Shown piece by piece: positions 25,642-38,297 of a stretch of 64,000 nucleotides of DNA; within the stretch, counting starts at the first letter, position 1; each line of letters begins with the position of its first letter. Position numbers and translations under genes: made by a program. The notes below the pieces were generated by a model. The model saw only the letters and a program-made list of their open reading frames with translations. It ran no database searches and was not told the DNA's origin. The stretch is taken from NCBI RefSeq assembly GCF_029892515.1, contig NZ_JARXVF010000005.1:338036-402035 (forward strand), in the 5' to 3' direction. The DNA is from Pseudaminobacter soli (ex Li et al. 2025). Its GTDB lineage: Bacteria; Pseudomonadota; Alphaproteobacteria; Rhizobiales; Rhizobiaceae.

Positions 25642-26037
25642 CTACTTGGCCTTGTGAGCGGCGAGCCAGTCCTGAAGCTGCTTGATCTCGCCTTCCTGCG
25701 CCTTGATGATATCCTCCGACAGTTTGCGGATCTCGGGGTCCTTGCCAAATTCGAGCTGGGCCTTGGCCATGTCGATCGCGGCTTGATGGTGCGGGATCAT
25801 GCCGAGCGCGAAATCGACATCGGCGTCACCCGTATATTCGATCTTGCCCATGGCCTCGTGCATCTTGTCCATCGCTTCCGTGTAGCCCTTGGCGGCCGGC
25901 GAGGAGGCGCCCGCGGACATGTTCATGCCGCTCATGTCGTGCCCGCTGTGGCTCTCCTCCGCCAGGGCGGCGCCGGAAGACCCGATCCCGAGGAACAGGG
26001 CAGCGGCGATCGCGGGAAGCTTGCGTTGGATGGTCAT
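25642..26037 (-). CDS. DUF305-family periplasmic copper-associated protein (CopM-like)
   Basis: A 131-aa exported protein. The signal peptide (MTIQRKLPAIAAALF, hydrophobic core, cleavage near AALAEE) is followed by a His/Met-rich stretch (SHSGHDMSGMNM) that can bind copper, and a helical DUF305 domain with MIPHHQAAIDMAK and QLQDWL. Related proteins bind periplasmic Cu(I). It is third in the copA-cueR-DUF305 operon, 13 bp after cueR, so it should be copper-induced. Confidence 0.83.
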   Translation of the reverse strand: MTIQRKLPAIAAALFLGIGSSGAALAEESHSGHDMSGMNMSAGASSPAAKGYTEAMDKMHEAMGKIEYTGDADVDFALGMIPHHQAAIDMAKAQLEFGKDPEIRKLSEDIIKAQEGEIKQLQDWLAAHKAK

Positions 26038-26050
26038 GGTCGTTCCTTCT

Positions 26051-26494
26051 TTAGTGTTTGGGAGAAAGTTCTTTTTCGATATCGGTGGAACTGCCGCGGC
26101 TTGCGGCGGGCTTGCCGGCAAGCCCGTCGAGGATCGGGCATTCGGGCCGCGCATCGCCGTGGCAATTGCGCACGAGATGGCTCAGCGTGTCGCGCAGGCT
26201 CTGTAGCTCCTCGATCTTGCGGTCGATTTCGCCGAGCTTGATTTCGGCCAGCGCCTTCACATCGGCGCTTTCGCGTTGCGTGTCGCCGTAGAGCGACAGC
26301 AGCTGGCGGCATTCCTCGACCGAGAACCCCAGGCTGCGCGAGCGCTGGAGAAATTTCAGCCGGTGGACGTCGTTCATCGAATAGTCGCGATAGCCGTTCT
26401 CCGAGCGTCCGGGCTTCAGGAGGCCGATATCCTCATAGTAGCGGATCGTCTTGGCCGGCAGGCCGGAACGCTCCGATGCGTCACCGATATTCAT
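26051..26494 (-). CDS. cueR: Cu(I)-responsive MerR-family regulator
   Basis: A 147-aa MerR-family regulator that senses cytoplasmic Cu(I) and activates copper-efflux promoters. N-terminal winged helix: MNIGDASERSGLPAKTIRYY and IGLLKPGRSENGYRDY. The metal-binding loop has two Cys (in NCHGDARPECPILDG) spaced as in CueR, which also separates it from Zn or Hg sensors. It lies 11 bp after copA in the same operon, so it is auto-regulated by the promoter at 29045-29075. Confidence 0.9.
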   Translation of the reverse strand: MNIGDASERSGLPAKTIRYYEDIGLLKPGRSENGYRDYSMNDVHRLKFLQRSRSLGFSVEECRQLLSLYGDTQRESADVKALAEIKLGEIDRKIEELQSLRDTLSHLVRNCHGDARPECPILDGLAGKPAASRGSSTDIEKELSPKH

Positions 26495-26505
26495 CTTTCG
26501 ATCTC

Positions 26506-29010
<2,505 letters not shown>

Positions 29011-29044
29011 AGCCCTACCCACTTCCGCTTGAATGTAGGTACGG

Positions 29045-29075
29045 AAGCTAGGGCTTCCAGTAACTGGAAGGTCAA
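29045..29075 (-). promoter_or_regulatory. CueR-type promoter/operator of the copper operon
   Basis: On the minus strand TTGACC (-35, 29070-29075) and TAGCTT (-10, 29045-29050) are separated by exactly 19 bp, the long spacer of MerR-family promoters. Between them lies the perfect dyad CTTCCAG-TTA-CTGGAAG (29054-29070). It precedes copA by about 35 bp. Confidence 0.85.
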
Positions 29076-29263
29076 GGGCAGTGAACGAAAATTCCTGGGA
29101 GGTTGACAAAGCTGGCAAGTTGCCTCTTCCAAGGGAAGAGGGTTGTCAAAAAAGCCCGCCAGCGCAATCAGCCGTGGCGAAGTCCGGTTTCGTGCTCGAT
29201 CGCGCTCGGAATGTTCAATCAGCGCATGGGGCTCGTGATCGGTGCGCTGGGAAGGGAGTGCCG

Positions 29264-29467
29264 ATGAAACGCGTCAAGCTGCATGCTCGCCTGAAGGCCG
29301 CGCAACAGCACGAGCTGGTCAGGGGCAAGGATATAACCACCTTGACGGCTTATATGGACAATGAGGCACTCGAGCAGCACATAGAGCGCTACGAGCGGAT
29401 CATCGAAGATCACGGAAAGAAAGACGGGAAGGAAGCTGGCTCCCTTCCCGCAGATCCGAAAATCTAA
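29264..29467 (+). CDS. Small basic hypothetical protein (67 aa)
   Basis: A short frame starting at ATG 29264 with GAAGGGAG about 6 bases upstream. The product begins MKRVKLHARLKAAQQHEL, is highly charged, and has a helical stretch (DNEALEQHIERYERIIEDHGKK) that could form a coiled coil. No family is recognised. It lies divergent to copA, so copper-linked expression is possible but not shown. Confidence 0.5.
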   Translation: MKRVKLHARLKAAQQHELVRGKDITTLTAYMDNEALEQHIERYERIIEDHGKKDGKEAGSLPADPKI

Positions 29468-29523
29468 GGCCGGGAACCGATCCCAGCCTCAAACGGCAGA
29501 GCCGATGCCCTGCCGCAAGGCCG

Positions 29524-30771
29524 TCAAGTGACGGCGGAGCGAACCGCGAAGCGCTTGTCCTGCCAGGCGCCGGTCGCGAGGATGTCGCGCAGCACTACCA
29601 CTGCATCCCACACATCGCGATAGCCGACATAGAGCGGCGTGAAGCCGAAGCGGATGACGTTCGGCGCGCGGAAGTCGCCGATGACGCCCCGCTCGATCAG
29701 CGCCTGCATGATCTCATACGAATTCTCATGCGAGAACGAGACCTGGCTGCCGCGCCGCGCGGCCTCGCGCGGTCCCTCGAGCTTGACGCCGAATTCGCCG
29801 CACTGGGCCTCGACCAGCTCGATGAAGAGGTCGGTCAGCTCGATGCTCTTCTTGCGCAAGAGGTCGAGATCGACATCGTCCCACACGTCGAGCGCGCCCT
29901 TCAGCGCCCTCAGCGACAGGATCGGCTGCGTGCCGCACAGGAAGCGGCGGATGCCCGGGCTTGCCTCATAGCCCTGCGTGAAGGCAAACGGCCTGGCATG
30001 GCCCCACCAGCCCGACAGCGGCTGCTGGATCTGGTCATGATGGCGCTTGGCCGCATAGATGAAGGCCGGTGCGCCGGGGCCGCCATTGAGATATTTGTAG
30101 GTGCAGCCGACGGCCAGATCGGCATTGGCGCCGTTGAGGTCGACCGGCATGGCGCCCGCCGTATGGCAGAGGTCCCACACCACCAGCGCGCCGACGGCAT
30201 GTGCCTTGGCGGTCAGTGCGGCCATGTCGCGCAGCTCGCCCGACTTGTAGTTGACGTGGTTGACCAGAACCACCGCTACGCTGTCGTCGATCAGGTCCTC
30301 GATGTTCTCGGCATCAACGCCTTCGAGACGGATGGTCACGCCCGGACGCGTCGCAGCGACACCCTCGGCCATGTAGAGGTCGGTCGGGAAGCTCGAGCCC
30401 TCGGCGACGATCACCGAACGGTCCGGCCGCATCGAAAGCGCCGCATGCAGCGCCTTGTAGATATTGGTCGAGGTGGTGTCGCAGACGACCGTCTCGCCGG
30501 GCTCTGCGCCGATCAGCCGGCCGATCTTGTCGCCCAGATCGGTGGCAAGGTCGAACCAGCCGGCCTTGTTCCAGCTGCGGATCAGGCCCTCGGCCCACTC
30601 TTCCTTGGCCGCCTTGTCGAGCTCGATGAAAACGTCCTTCGAGGCCGCGCCAAGCGAGTTGCCGTCGAGATAGATCACGCCCTTGGGCAGCACGAAGCGG
30701 TCGCGCATATGGCGCAGCGGGTCGGCGGCGTCGCGTGCCTCGATCACCGCCAGGTCGGGAGTTGCAGTCAT
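29524..30771 (-). CDS. kynU: Kynureninase
   Basis: A 415-aa PLP enzyme cleaving L-kynurenine to anthranilate and alanine in tryptophan catabolism. It shows YLDGNSLGAASK near residue 33, DTTSTNIYKAL, NHVNYKSGELRD, VWDLCHTAGAMPVDLN and the PLP lysine in CTYKYLNGGPG. It starts 14 bp after the stop of a permease gene, so it is the last gene of a minus-strand operon with a tryptophan-type importer. Tryptophan dioxygenase and kynurenine formamidase are not in the window, so imported kynurenine or distant genes would feed this enzyme. Confidence 0.92.
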   Translation of the reverse strand: MTATPDLAVIEARDAADPLRHMRDRFVLPKGVIYLDGNSLGAASKDVFIELDKAAKEEWAEGLIRSWNKAGWFDLATDLGDKIGRLIGAEPGETVVCDTTSTNIYKALHAALSMRPDRSVIVAEGSSFPTDLYMAEGVAATRPGVTIRLEGVDAENIEDLIDDSVAVVLVNHVNYKSGELRDMAALTAKAHAVGALVVWDLCHTAGAMPVDLNGANADLAVGCTYKYLNGGPGAPAFIYAAKRHHDQIQQPLSGWWGHARPFAFTQGYEASPGIRRFLCGTQPILSLRALKGALDVWDDVDLDLLRKKSIELTDLFIELVEAQCGEFGVKLEGPREAARRGSQVSFSHENSYEIMQALIERGVIGDFRAPNVIRFGFTPLYVGYRDVWDAVVVLRDILATGAWQDKRFAVRSAVT

Positions 30772-30785
30772 GATATTCGCTGTCC

Positions 30786-31715
30786 TTATTCGCGGATGGT
30801 TTCGCGGGCGGGGGCTGCTGCGCCGCGGCTGCGGCGCAGGCTCGGCAACGCCAGCATGGCGAGCACGAACAGACCCGTGGCAAGCTTGAGATCGGGGGGC
30901 GGCATGCCCGCGGCAAGGCAGAGCGACACCAGCTGGTAGTAGACGATGGCGCCGACGAAAGGCGCCGTCAGCTGGCGCCATACGGTCTGCTTGCCGACGA
31001 TGGCCTCGCCGATCATCAGCGCGGCCAGGCCGTTGATGAGGATGCCGAGACCCATATTGACGTCGGCAAAGCCCTGCGACTGCACCATCACCGCGCCGCT
31101 GAGCGCAGAGAAGGCACCCGCCAGGCCGACGCCACCGATGGTGGCGGCCCAAACGTTGATGCCCTGGGCCTCGGCCATGTCGGGATTGGCGCCGACGGCG
31201 CGAACCGCCGTGCCCTGCTCGGTCTTGAAGAACATGTTGAGCAGGATGAGAACCGCCAGCGCGATCAGGCCGGCAGCAATGATCTTGCTGACCGGGAAGC
31301 CCGGCTGCACGAAGGGCACCCAGTCGAACACGGTGGGCGAGCCGAACACCGACAGGTTGGACTTGCCCATGATGCGCAGATTGATGCTGTAGAGCATCGT
31401 CATCATGAGAATGCCGGCCAGCAGCGTGTGAATGCGGAAGCGCAGGTGGATGAAGGCCGTGCAGCAGCCGGCGATAAAGCCCGCAAGCAGTGCGCAGCTG
31501 ATGGCCGTGACCGGCGAGGCGCCGGCTGCCAGCAGCACGCCGCACACGCAGCCGCCGAGCGGGAACGCGCCTTCGCTGGTGAGGTCGGGGAAGCTCAGCA
31601 TGCGGAACGGGATCATGATCCCGAGCACGACGAAGCTGAGGATCAGGCTCTGCGCGAGCGTGACGGGAATGAGCGAGATGAAGCTCGCAACGGTGGTTTG
31701 AATGAAATCCATCAT
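30786..31715 (-). CDS. ABC transporter permease (TrpX/TrpY-type importer)
   Basis: A 309-aa inner-membrane permease with about eight hydrophobic segments and the pattern RMLSFPDLTSEGAFPLGG and GLAALMIGEAIVGK. This is the permease class paired with PF04392-type binding proteins, as in streptococcal TrpXYZ importers for tryptophan. It is 3 bp from the ATPase gene and followed by kynureninase, so tryptophan or kynurenine is the likely cargo (inference). Confidence 0.85.
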   Translation of the reverse strand: MMDFIQTTVASFISLIPVTLAQSLILSFVVLGIMIPFRMLSFPDLTSEGAFPLGGCVCGVLLAAGASPVTAISCALLAGFIAGCCTAFIHLRFRIHTLLAGILMMTMLYSINLRIMGKSNLSVFGSPTVFDWVPFVQPGFPVSKIIAAGLIALAVLILLNMFFKTEQGTAVRAVGANPDMAEAQGINVWAATIGGVGLAGAFSALSGAVMVQSQGFADVNMGLGILINGLAALMIGEAIVGKQTVWRQLTAPFVGAIVYYQLVSLCLAAGMPPPDLKLATGLFVLAMLALPSLRRSRGAAAPARETIRE

Positions 31716-31718
31716 CGG

Positions 31719-32498
31719 TCAGCTCGCCAGCAACATGCGGTCGGTCTTCACGGAGAAGTGGCCGATCAGGTCAGGAACGGTGATCTTGGCCTTTTCCTCG
31801 CCTGCGATCTCGAGGCGGACGCGGCCGGCATCTAGCATGACCACGCGATGGCCGAAATCGACCGCGTGCTGCATATTGTGCGTCACCATCAAAGTGGTGA
31901 GCTTCAGCGCATCCACGGCGCGCACCGTCGCATTCATGACGATGTCGGCCGTGCGCGGGTCGAGTGCGGCGGTGTGTTCGTCGAGCAGCAGCAGGTCGGG
32001 CGAGCCGCCAACTGCCATGATCAGCGACAGCGACTGGCGCTGGCCGCCCGAAAGCAGCTCCACGCGGGTGTCCATGCGGTTTTCCAGCCCGAGGCCGAGA
32101 ATGGACAGGCGCTCGCGATATGTCGCAAGGCGCGCGGCAGTCAGGCCGCGGCGCAGCGTGCGCCTGGTGCTGCGCAGATCGGCAAGCAGCATGTTCTCGG
32201 CCACTGTCATCGAGGCGGCGGTGCCCTTCATCGGGTCCTGGAACACGCGCGCCAGCCGAACCGCGCGCTTGTGCACGGGCATGTTCGACACGTCGCCGCC
32301 ATTGACCACGATCTGTCCGGAATCGAGGCTCAGAGAGCCGGAAATCGCATTGAGCATGCTGCTCTTGCCGGCACCGTTGGAGCCGATGACGACCCCGAAT
32401 TCGCCGGTTGCGAGCGTGAGATTGAGCCCGTCGAGGGCAATCTTTTCGTCGGCCTGGCCGCGGTAGAATGTTTTTCGCGCAGAGCGGATTTCCAGCAC
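31719..32498 (-). CDS. ABC transporter ATPase (Trp-type importer)
   Basis: A 259-aa ATP-binding subunit. Walker A is GSNGAGKSS, the signature is LSGGQRQS, Walker B is LLLLDEHTAALD, and the switch His is in MVTHNMQHA. A GC-rich hairpin separates it from the binding protein gene upstream, which may set lower expression than the binding protein. Its partner permease follows after 3 bp. Confidence 0.9.
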   Translation of the reverse strand: MLEIRSARKTFYRGQADEKIALDGLNLTLATGEFGVVIGSNGAGKSSMLNAISGSLSLDSGQIVVNGGDVSNMPVHKRAVRLARVFQDPMKGTAASMTVAENMLLADLRSTRRTLRRGLTAARLATYRERLSILGLGLENRMDTRVELLSGGQRQSLSLIMAVGGSPDLLLLDEHTAALDPRTADIVMNATVRAVDALKLTTLMVTHNMQHAVDFGHRVVMLDAGRVRLEIAGEEKAKITVPDLIGHFSVKTDRMLLAS

Positions 32499-32520
32499 TG
32501 CTTCCTCCCTGGAATAGAAC

Positions 32521-32541
32521 GGCGGCGCGAAAAGCGCCGCC
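32521..32541 (-). terminator. Intercistronic hairpin after the Trp-type binding protein
   Basis: GGCGGCGC (32521-32528) pairs with GCGCCGCC (32534-32541) across a 5-base loop. It stands between the binding-protein and ATPase genes on one operon, as often seen where the binding protein must be made in excess. Confidence 0.6.
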
Positions 32542-32558
32542 GTATCGCTATCGACGAC

Positions 32559-33545
32559 TTAGTCGACGAAGCAGTTGCAGTTTTCCATGTCGGCCGGCAG
32601 CTCGGCGCCGAAGGCCTTCAGCGTGGCCTTGTTGATCAGCGGCGCATGGTCCTCGTAGGCCGGACGGCTCGGCGCGATGGTCTTGGGGTCGGCGCCCTTC
32701 AGGATCTCGGCCGCGATCTTGCCGGCATTGATGCCGACCTGCGTGTAGTTGACCGAGAAGCTGGCCGGCACGATGCCCTTGCGCACCGCGTCGTCGTCGG
32801 AGTTGACGATCGGGATGCCGGCCTGGCGGGCGGCGGCGGCAACGGCGGGGATCGCCGGCTGCAGCAGGTTCGAGGAAGGCGTATAGATCACGTCGGCCTT
32901 GCCAGCGAGGGAAGCGATGCGCTGCTGGATGTCGTTGACGTTGTCGACGCCGACCGGGATGACCTCGAAACCGGCTGCCGGAGCGGCTTCCTTCACCTTG
33001 TCGAGCAGCGCCACGTCATTGGCTTCGCCCGGATTGTAGGGCTGGCCGAGGCGCTTGGCGTTCGGCAGCAGCTTGTGCGCGAAGGCCATGACCGCTGCGA
33101 CGTCCTGCAGGTCGGTCGCGCCGGTGATGCCCTCATCGCCGGCTTCCCACGACGGGACCAGCTTGGCGGCGACCGGATCGGTCACGGCCGAGAAGACGAT
33201 TGGAATGCTCGAGCCGGCCAGCGCCTTCTTGGCGATCTGCGAAACCGGCGTGGTGATGGTGTAGATCAGCTTCGGGTTGTCCGCCTGAAGCTTGGCGATC
33301 ATCTGCGGCACCAGCGAGGCGTCGAAATTGGTGTGGCTTTCCGTGTAGACGACGTCCTTGCCCTCGACATAGCCGGCGTCGGTCAGCGCCTTCTTGAAGC
33401 CCGCGATCGAGGCGTTGAGCTGCGGATGCTCGCCGAAATTGGCGATGCCGATCTTGATCGGATCAGCCAGCGCCGAGCCGATGCCCGCCACGAAAACGCC
33501 GGCGGCGACGATGCCGCGCAACCAGCCGGTCTTTGCCTTGTTCAT
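32559..33545 (-). CDS. ABC transporter substrate-binding protein (tryptophan/tyrosine-type, PF04392-like)
   Basis: A 328-aa periplasmic binding protein. The signal peptide (MNKAKTGWLRG, hydrophobic core, cleavage near GSALADP) is clear; the mature part carries KIGIANFGEHPQLNASIAGF and PIVFSAVTDPVAAKLV, typical of the ABC_sub_bind family that includes TrpX. ATG at 33545 has GGGGAGG six bases upstream. It is first gene of the importer-kynureninase operon, and divergent from a GntR regulator. Ligand by context: tryptophan, kynurenine or anthranilate-like. Confidence 0.87.
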   Translation of the reverse strand: MNKAKTGWLRGIVAAGVFVAGIGSALADPIKIGIANFGEHPQLNASIAGFKKALTDAGYVEGKDVVYTESHTNFDASLVPQMIAKLQADNPKLIYTITTPVSQIAKKALAGSSIPIVFSAVTDPVAAKLVPSWEAGDEGITGATDLQDVAAVMAFAHKLLPNAKRLGQPYNPGEANDVALLDKVKEAAPAAGFEVIPVGVDNVNDIQQRIASLAGKADVIYTPSSNLLQPAIPAVAAAARQAGIPIVNSDDDAVRKGIVPASFSVNYTQVGINAGKIAAEILKGADPKTIAPSRPAYEDHAPLINKATLKAFGAELPADMENCNCFVD

Positions 33546-33645
33546 GTCATTCCTCCCCATTCATAATCAGCCGCGGAGGCCCGCGGGCTCGCAGCACCGG
33601 CTGCGATTGAGAGGGATCATAACCGGAGCAAAACACCTGTCAAAC

Positions 33646-33659
33646 AATTATATATAATT
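33646..33659. promoter_or_regulatory. AT-rich palindrome in the divergent Trp-type/GntR region
   Basis: AATTATATATAATT is a perfect 14-bp palindrome in an otherwise GC-rich genome, about 100 bp before the binding-protein gene and 67 bp before the GntR gene. A position and symmetry like this suit the operator of the adjacent GntR regulator and/or overlapping -10 elements. Confidence 0.45.
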
Positions 33660-33725
33660 CTTGCGAAGCAGCCACATGATATATAACCCTACGGCAGAAG
33701 GATCGCGCCAGCGGGATCGAACCGG

Positions 33726-34490
33726 ATGCAGAACGGCGAACATATCACCAAGACGGAAGCGGCCTATCAGACGCTTCGGCGCGACATACTGGCTACGCGC
33801 CTGAGCCCCGGCTCGCCGCTGAAACTTGGGGCCTTGCGCAGCGCCTATGGCATGGGCTGGACGCCCTTGCGCGAAGCGCTGTCGCGGCTGGAAGCCGAGC
33901 ATCTGGTCACCGCCGTCAGCAATCGCGGCTTCGCCGTAGCCCCGGTCTCGCGTGCCGAGCTGGAAGACCTTACGCGGGCGCGGCAGGTTGTGGAAGTGCC
34001 GCTGCTTATCGAGTCGATCCAAAACGGCGGCAGCGACTGGGAAGAGGCCGTCGTGACGGCACACTATCGCCTGTCGCGCTGCAAGCTCGCCGTGGACGAT
34101 CCCTCCGACGAAGCCGTCAACGAATGGGACGAGAAGCACCAGGCCTTCCATCTCGCGCTGCTCAGCGCTGCGAAGTCGCGCTGGCTGCTGCGCTTCCGCG
34201 AAACGATTTCCGATCAGTTGCGCCGACACCATCGCTTCCTCGGGCTTGCGCCGACGCTGCGCGCTGCCGCCGGCCTCAAGAACGGCTATGAGGAAGCCGT
34301 GGCCGCCCTGCGCGAAGCCATGGCGCTGGAACACCACACCGAACTGATGGAAGCCGCGCTCGATCGCGACGTCGAGCGCGCTGCGGCGCTGATGTCAGAG
34401 CACATCGGCTACACGCTGCACGTCTACATCCACGCCGAGGAAGAGCGGTCGAGCTCCACACCTCCCGCGAGCAACGGAACAACCAGCTGA
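33726..34490 (+). CDS. GntR-family transcriptional regulator (FCD type)
   Basis: A 254-aa repressor-type regulator. The N-terminal winged helix (about residues 10-75) contains AYQTLRRDILATRLSPGSPLK and TPLREALSRLEAEHLV; the C-terminal FCD ligand-binding domain has WDEKHQAFHLALL and HHTELMEAAL helices with metal-binding-type His. It is divergent from the Trp-type importer operon and 2 bp before a PLP dehydratase gene, so it most likely controls one or both. The ligand may be tryptophan or kynurenine-related. Confidence 0.85.
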   Translation: MQNGEHITKTEAAYQTLRRDILATRLSPGSPLKLGALRSAYGMGWTPLREALSRLEAEHLVTAVSNRGFAVAPVSRAELEDLTRARQVVEVPLLIESIQNGGSDWEEAVVTAHYRLSRCKLAVDDPSDEAVNEWDEKHQAFHLALLSAAKSRWLLRFRETISDQLRRHHRFLGLAPTLRAAAGLKNGYEEAVAALREAMALEHHTELMEAALDRDVERAAALMSEHIGYTLHVYIHAEEERSSSTPPASNGTTS

Positions 34491-34492
34491 TC

Positions 34493-35470
34493 ATGACCGA
34501 CAAGACCGCTCCCCGTCGCCCGACGCTGGACGAGGTTCGTGCCGCGCGCGAACGCCTGGCCCCGCATCTCGCCCGCACGCCGCTGGTCCATCTCGATCTC
34601 GGCCTGCCGGATCGAAAGATCTTCCTGAAGCTCGAGACCTTCTCGCCCATCGGCGCCTTCAAGATCAGGCCGGCGCTCAACGCCGTGCTGACGCGCGATC
34701 CGGCGGCGCTGCGCAATGGCGTTGCCACCATCAGCTCCGGCAACATGGCCTATGGCATGGCCTGGGCCGCGCGCCACGTGGGCGTGCCGATGGCCGCCTA
34801 TATGTATGCCGATGCGCCGAAGACCAAGATCGAAGGCGTGCAGAAGCTCGGCGGCGAGGTCCGCTTCATTTCGCACGAGACCTGGTGGCAGTACATCACC
34901 GATGCCGAGCGTCCCGATATCGCCGAGCTCATCATCAATCCGGTGACCGACCAGGCCGTGCTTGCCGGCAATGGCACCATCGGCATGGAGATCGTCGAGG
35001 ACTTGCCGGAAGTCGACTGTGTGCTGACGCCCTATGGCGGCGGCTCGATGACCAGCGGCGTTGCCAGCGCCGTGAAGGCGCTGCGGCCGGGCACAAAAAT
35101 CTTGGCAGTGGAAGGCGAGCACGCCGCGCCGGTCACGGCCTCGCTTGCCTCGGGCCGCATCGAGGAGGTCGAGACCACGCCGGCCTTCATCAAGAGCATC
35201 GGCGGGCCGTCACTGCTGCCGCAGATGTGGCCGCTGGTGCATAGCCTGATCGACGGCACCGCCGTGGTGACGCTGGCTCAGGTGGTCGAGGCGATGCGCC
35301 TGCTGTTTTCCAAGGCGAAGGTGGTCGCCGAAGGCGCCGGTGCGGCCGCGCTTGCAGCCGCAATGACCAGCGAGCACGCCAAGGGCAATGTCGTCTGCGT
35401 CATCTCCGGCGGCAATGTCGACGCCGAAGATTTCATCACGGCACTGCGCGGCGAGATCCCGTCGCCCTGA
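34493..35470 (+). CDS. Threonine/serine dehydratase-like PLP enzyme
   Basis: A 325-aa fold-type II PLP enzyme, either a threonine/serine dehydratase or a hydroxyamino-acid racemase. The Schiff-base lysine is Lys57 in GAFKIRPALN; ISSGNMA is the Asn loop and GGGSMTSG the phosphate loop. The serine/threonine dehydratase family also contains other deaminases. It starts 2 bp after the GntR stop, so the two are translationally linked. Its relation to the Trp-type importer is unclear. Confidence 0.82.
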   Translation: MTDKTAPRRPTLDEVRAARERLAPHLARTPLVHLDLGLPDRKIFLKLETFSPIGAFKIRPALNAVLTRDPAALRNGVATISSGNMAYGMAWAARHVGVPMAAYMYADAPKTKIEGVQKLGGEVRFISHETWWQYITDAERPDIAELIINPVTDQAVLAGNGTIGMEIVEDLPEVDCVLTPYGGGSMTSGVASAVKALRPGTKILAVEGEHAAPVTASLASGRIEEVETTPAFIKSIGGPSLLPQMWPLVHSLIDGTAVVTLAQVVEAMRLLFSKAKVVAEGAGAAALAAAMTSEHAKGNVVCVISGGNVDAEDFITALRGEIPSP

Positions 35471-35474
35471 CGGA

Positions 35475-35494
35475 AGGCCGGCTTAAAACCGGCC

Positions 35495-35495
<1 letters not shown>
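35475..35495. terminator. Hairpin between convergent dehydratase and ABC ATPase genes
   Basis: AGGCCGG (35475-35481) pairs with CCGGCCT (35489-35495) around a 7-base loop rich in A. It could serve as a weak terminator for both sides. Confidence 0.5.
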
Positions 35496-37288
<1,793 letters not shown>

Positions 37289-37316
37289 GCTGGTGAATAG
37301 CTCCGAGAGGGGGAGC

Positions 37317-37346
37317 GGGACGCGGGGGACTGTTGGCCCGCGTCCC
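37317..37346 (-). terminator. Intercistronic hairpin between amidase and ATPase genes
   Basis: GGGACGCGGG (37317-37326) pairs perfectly with CCCGCGTCCC (37337-37346). Lying inside an operon, it is more likely an mRNA-stabilising or attenuating hairpin than a full stop. Confidence 0.5.
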
Positions 37347-37352
37347 ACGATT

Positions 37353-38297
37353 TCATTCGAAAACGACGCGCGGGAAATAGAACGACACGACCCAGTTGGG
37401 CATGTCGACGATTTCGCTGATACGGAGATCGCCGCAGACCGAGCACAGCATGTAGGCGTCTTCCGCCGACAGGCCGTGCTGCTTGCCGAGCAGGTCGACC
37501 ATGTTGGCGACAGCCGCCTTGGCGCCGCTCATCAGGTCCGGACCGATGCCCGTGGTGACCTCGTAGCCCTTGGCGTCGAGATGGCGCGTGACCGGTCCCG
37601 GCGTGGTGAAGCGCGGCATGGAAAGGTTGGCGTCCTTCACCACATCGAGCGTCAGCGCCACGTTCATGGCGCTTTCGATCGCCGTGCCGCAGACTTCGCC
37701 GTCGCCCTGGGCGGCGTGCGTATCACCGATGGAGAACAGCGCGCCTTCCACCTCGACCGGCAGATAGAGCGTCGTGCCCGCGGCGATGTCACGGATGTCG
37801 AGATTGCCGCCGACCCGGCGCGGCGGAACCACCGAATGCAGCCCATGCTCGGCAGGCGCCACGCCGATGGTGCCCGCGAAGGGCTTCAGCGGCACGCGCG
37901 CGTGCTTGCCGAACAGTGCCGGCTCGAGCGTTGCGGCGTCATACTTCCACAGCGCCAGCGCCGGCTCCTTGAACTGGTCGGCGAGCAGGCCGAAGCCCGG
38001 AATGTTCGCCGTCCAGCCAAAGCCCGAAGGCTCGAACTGATGGATCGTGATCTTCAACGCGTCGCCCGGCTTGGCCCCGTCGACATAGATGGGGCCGGTG
38101 ACCGGGTTGACCTTGGAGAAGTCCAACGTCGAGACGTCTGCAACGGTGCTGTCCGGCTTGAAGTGGCCGGAGCCGCTGTCGACGCACTCGAACTTCAGGC
38201 TCGAGCCGGGCGTCACCGTCGCCACGGGCGGGATCGAACGATCCCACCCGAAGTGATGCTGCCTGCCGTGGATGGTATAATCGCAGTTACTGCACAT
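37353..38297 (-). CDS. Acetamidase/formamidase family protein
   Basis: A 314-aa cytoplasmic amidase of the FmdA/AmdA family that releases ammonia from short amides such as formamide or acetamide. Typical blocks are GPIYVDGAKPGDALKI, HAAQGDGEVCGTAIE and YMLCSVCGDLRISEIVD. The ATG at 38297 overlaps the end of the binding-protein gene by 11 bp. Position after AmiC, AmiR and an importer indicates that an amide is captured, sensed and hydrolysed by one operon. Exact amide unknown. Confidence 0.88.
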   Translation of the reverse strand: MCSNCDYTIHGRQHHFGWDRSIPPVATVTPGSSLKFECVDSGSGHFKPDSTVADVSTLDFSKVNPVTGPIYVDGAKPGDALKITIHQFEPSGFGWTANIPGFGLLADQFKEPALALWKYDAATLEPALFGKHARVPLKPFAGTIGVAPAEHGLHSVVPPRRVGGNLDIRDIAAGTTLYLPVEVEGALFSIGDTHAAQGDGEVCGTAIESAMNVALTLDVVKDANLSMPRFTTPGPVTRHLDAKGYEVTTGIGPDLMSGAKAAVANMVDLLGKQHGLSAEDAYMLCSVCGDLRISEIVDMPNWVVSFYFPRVVFE

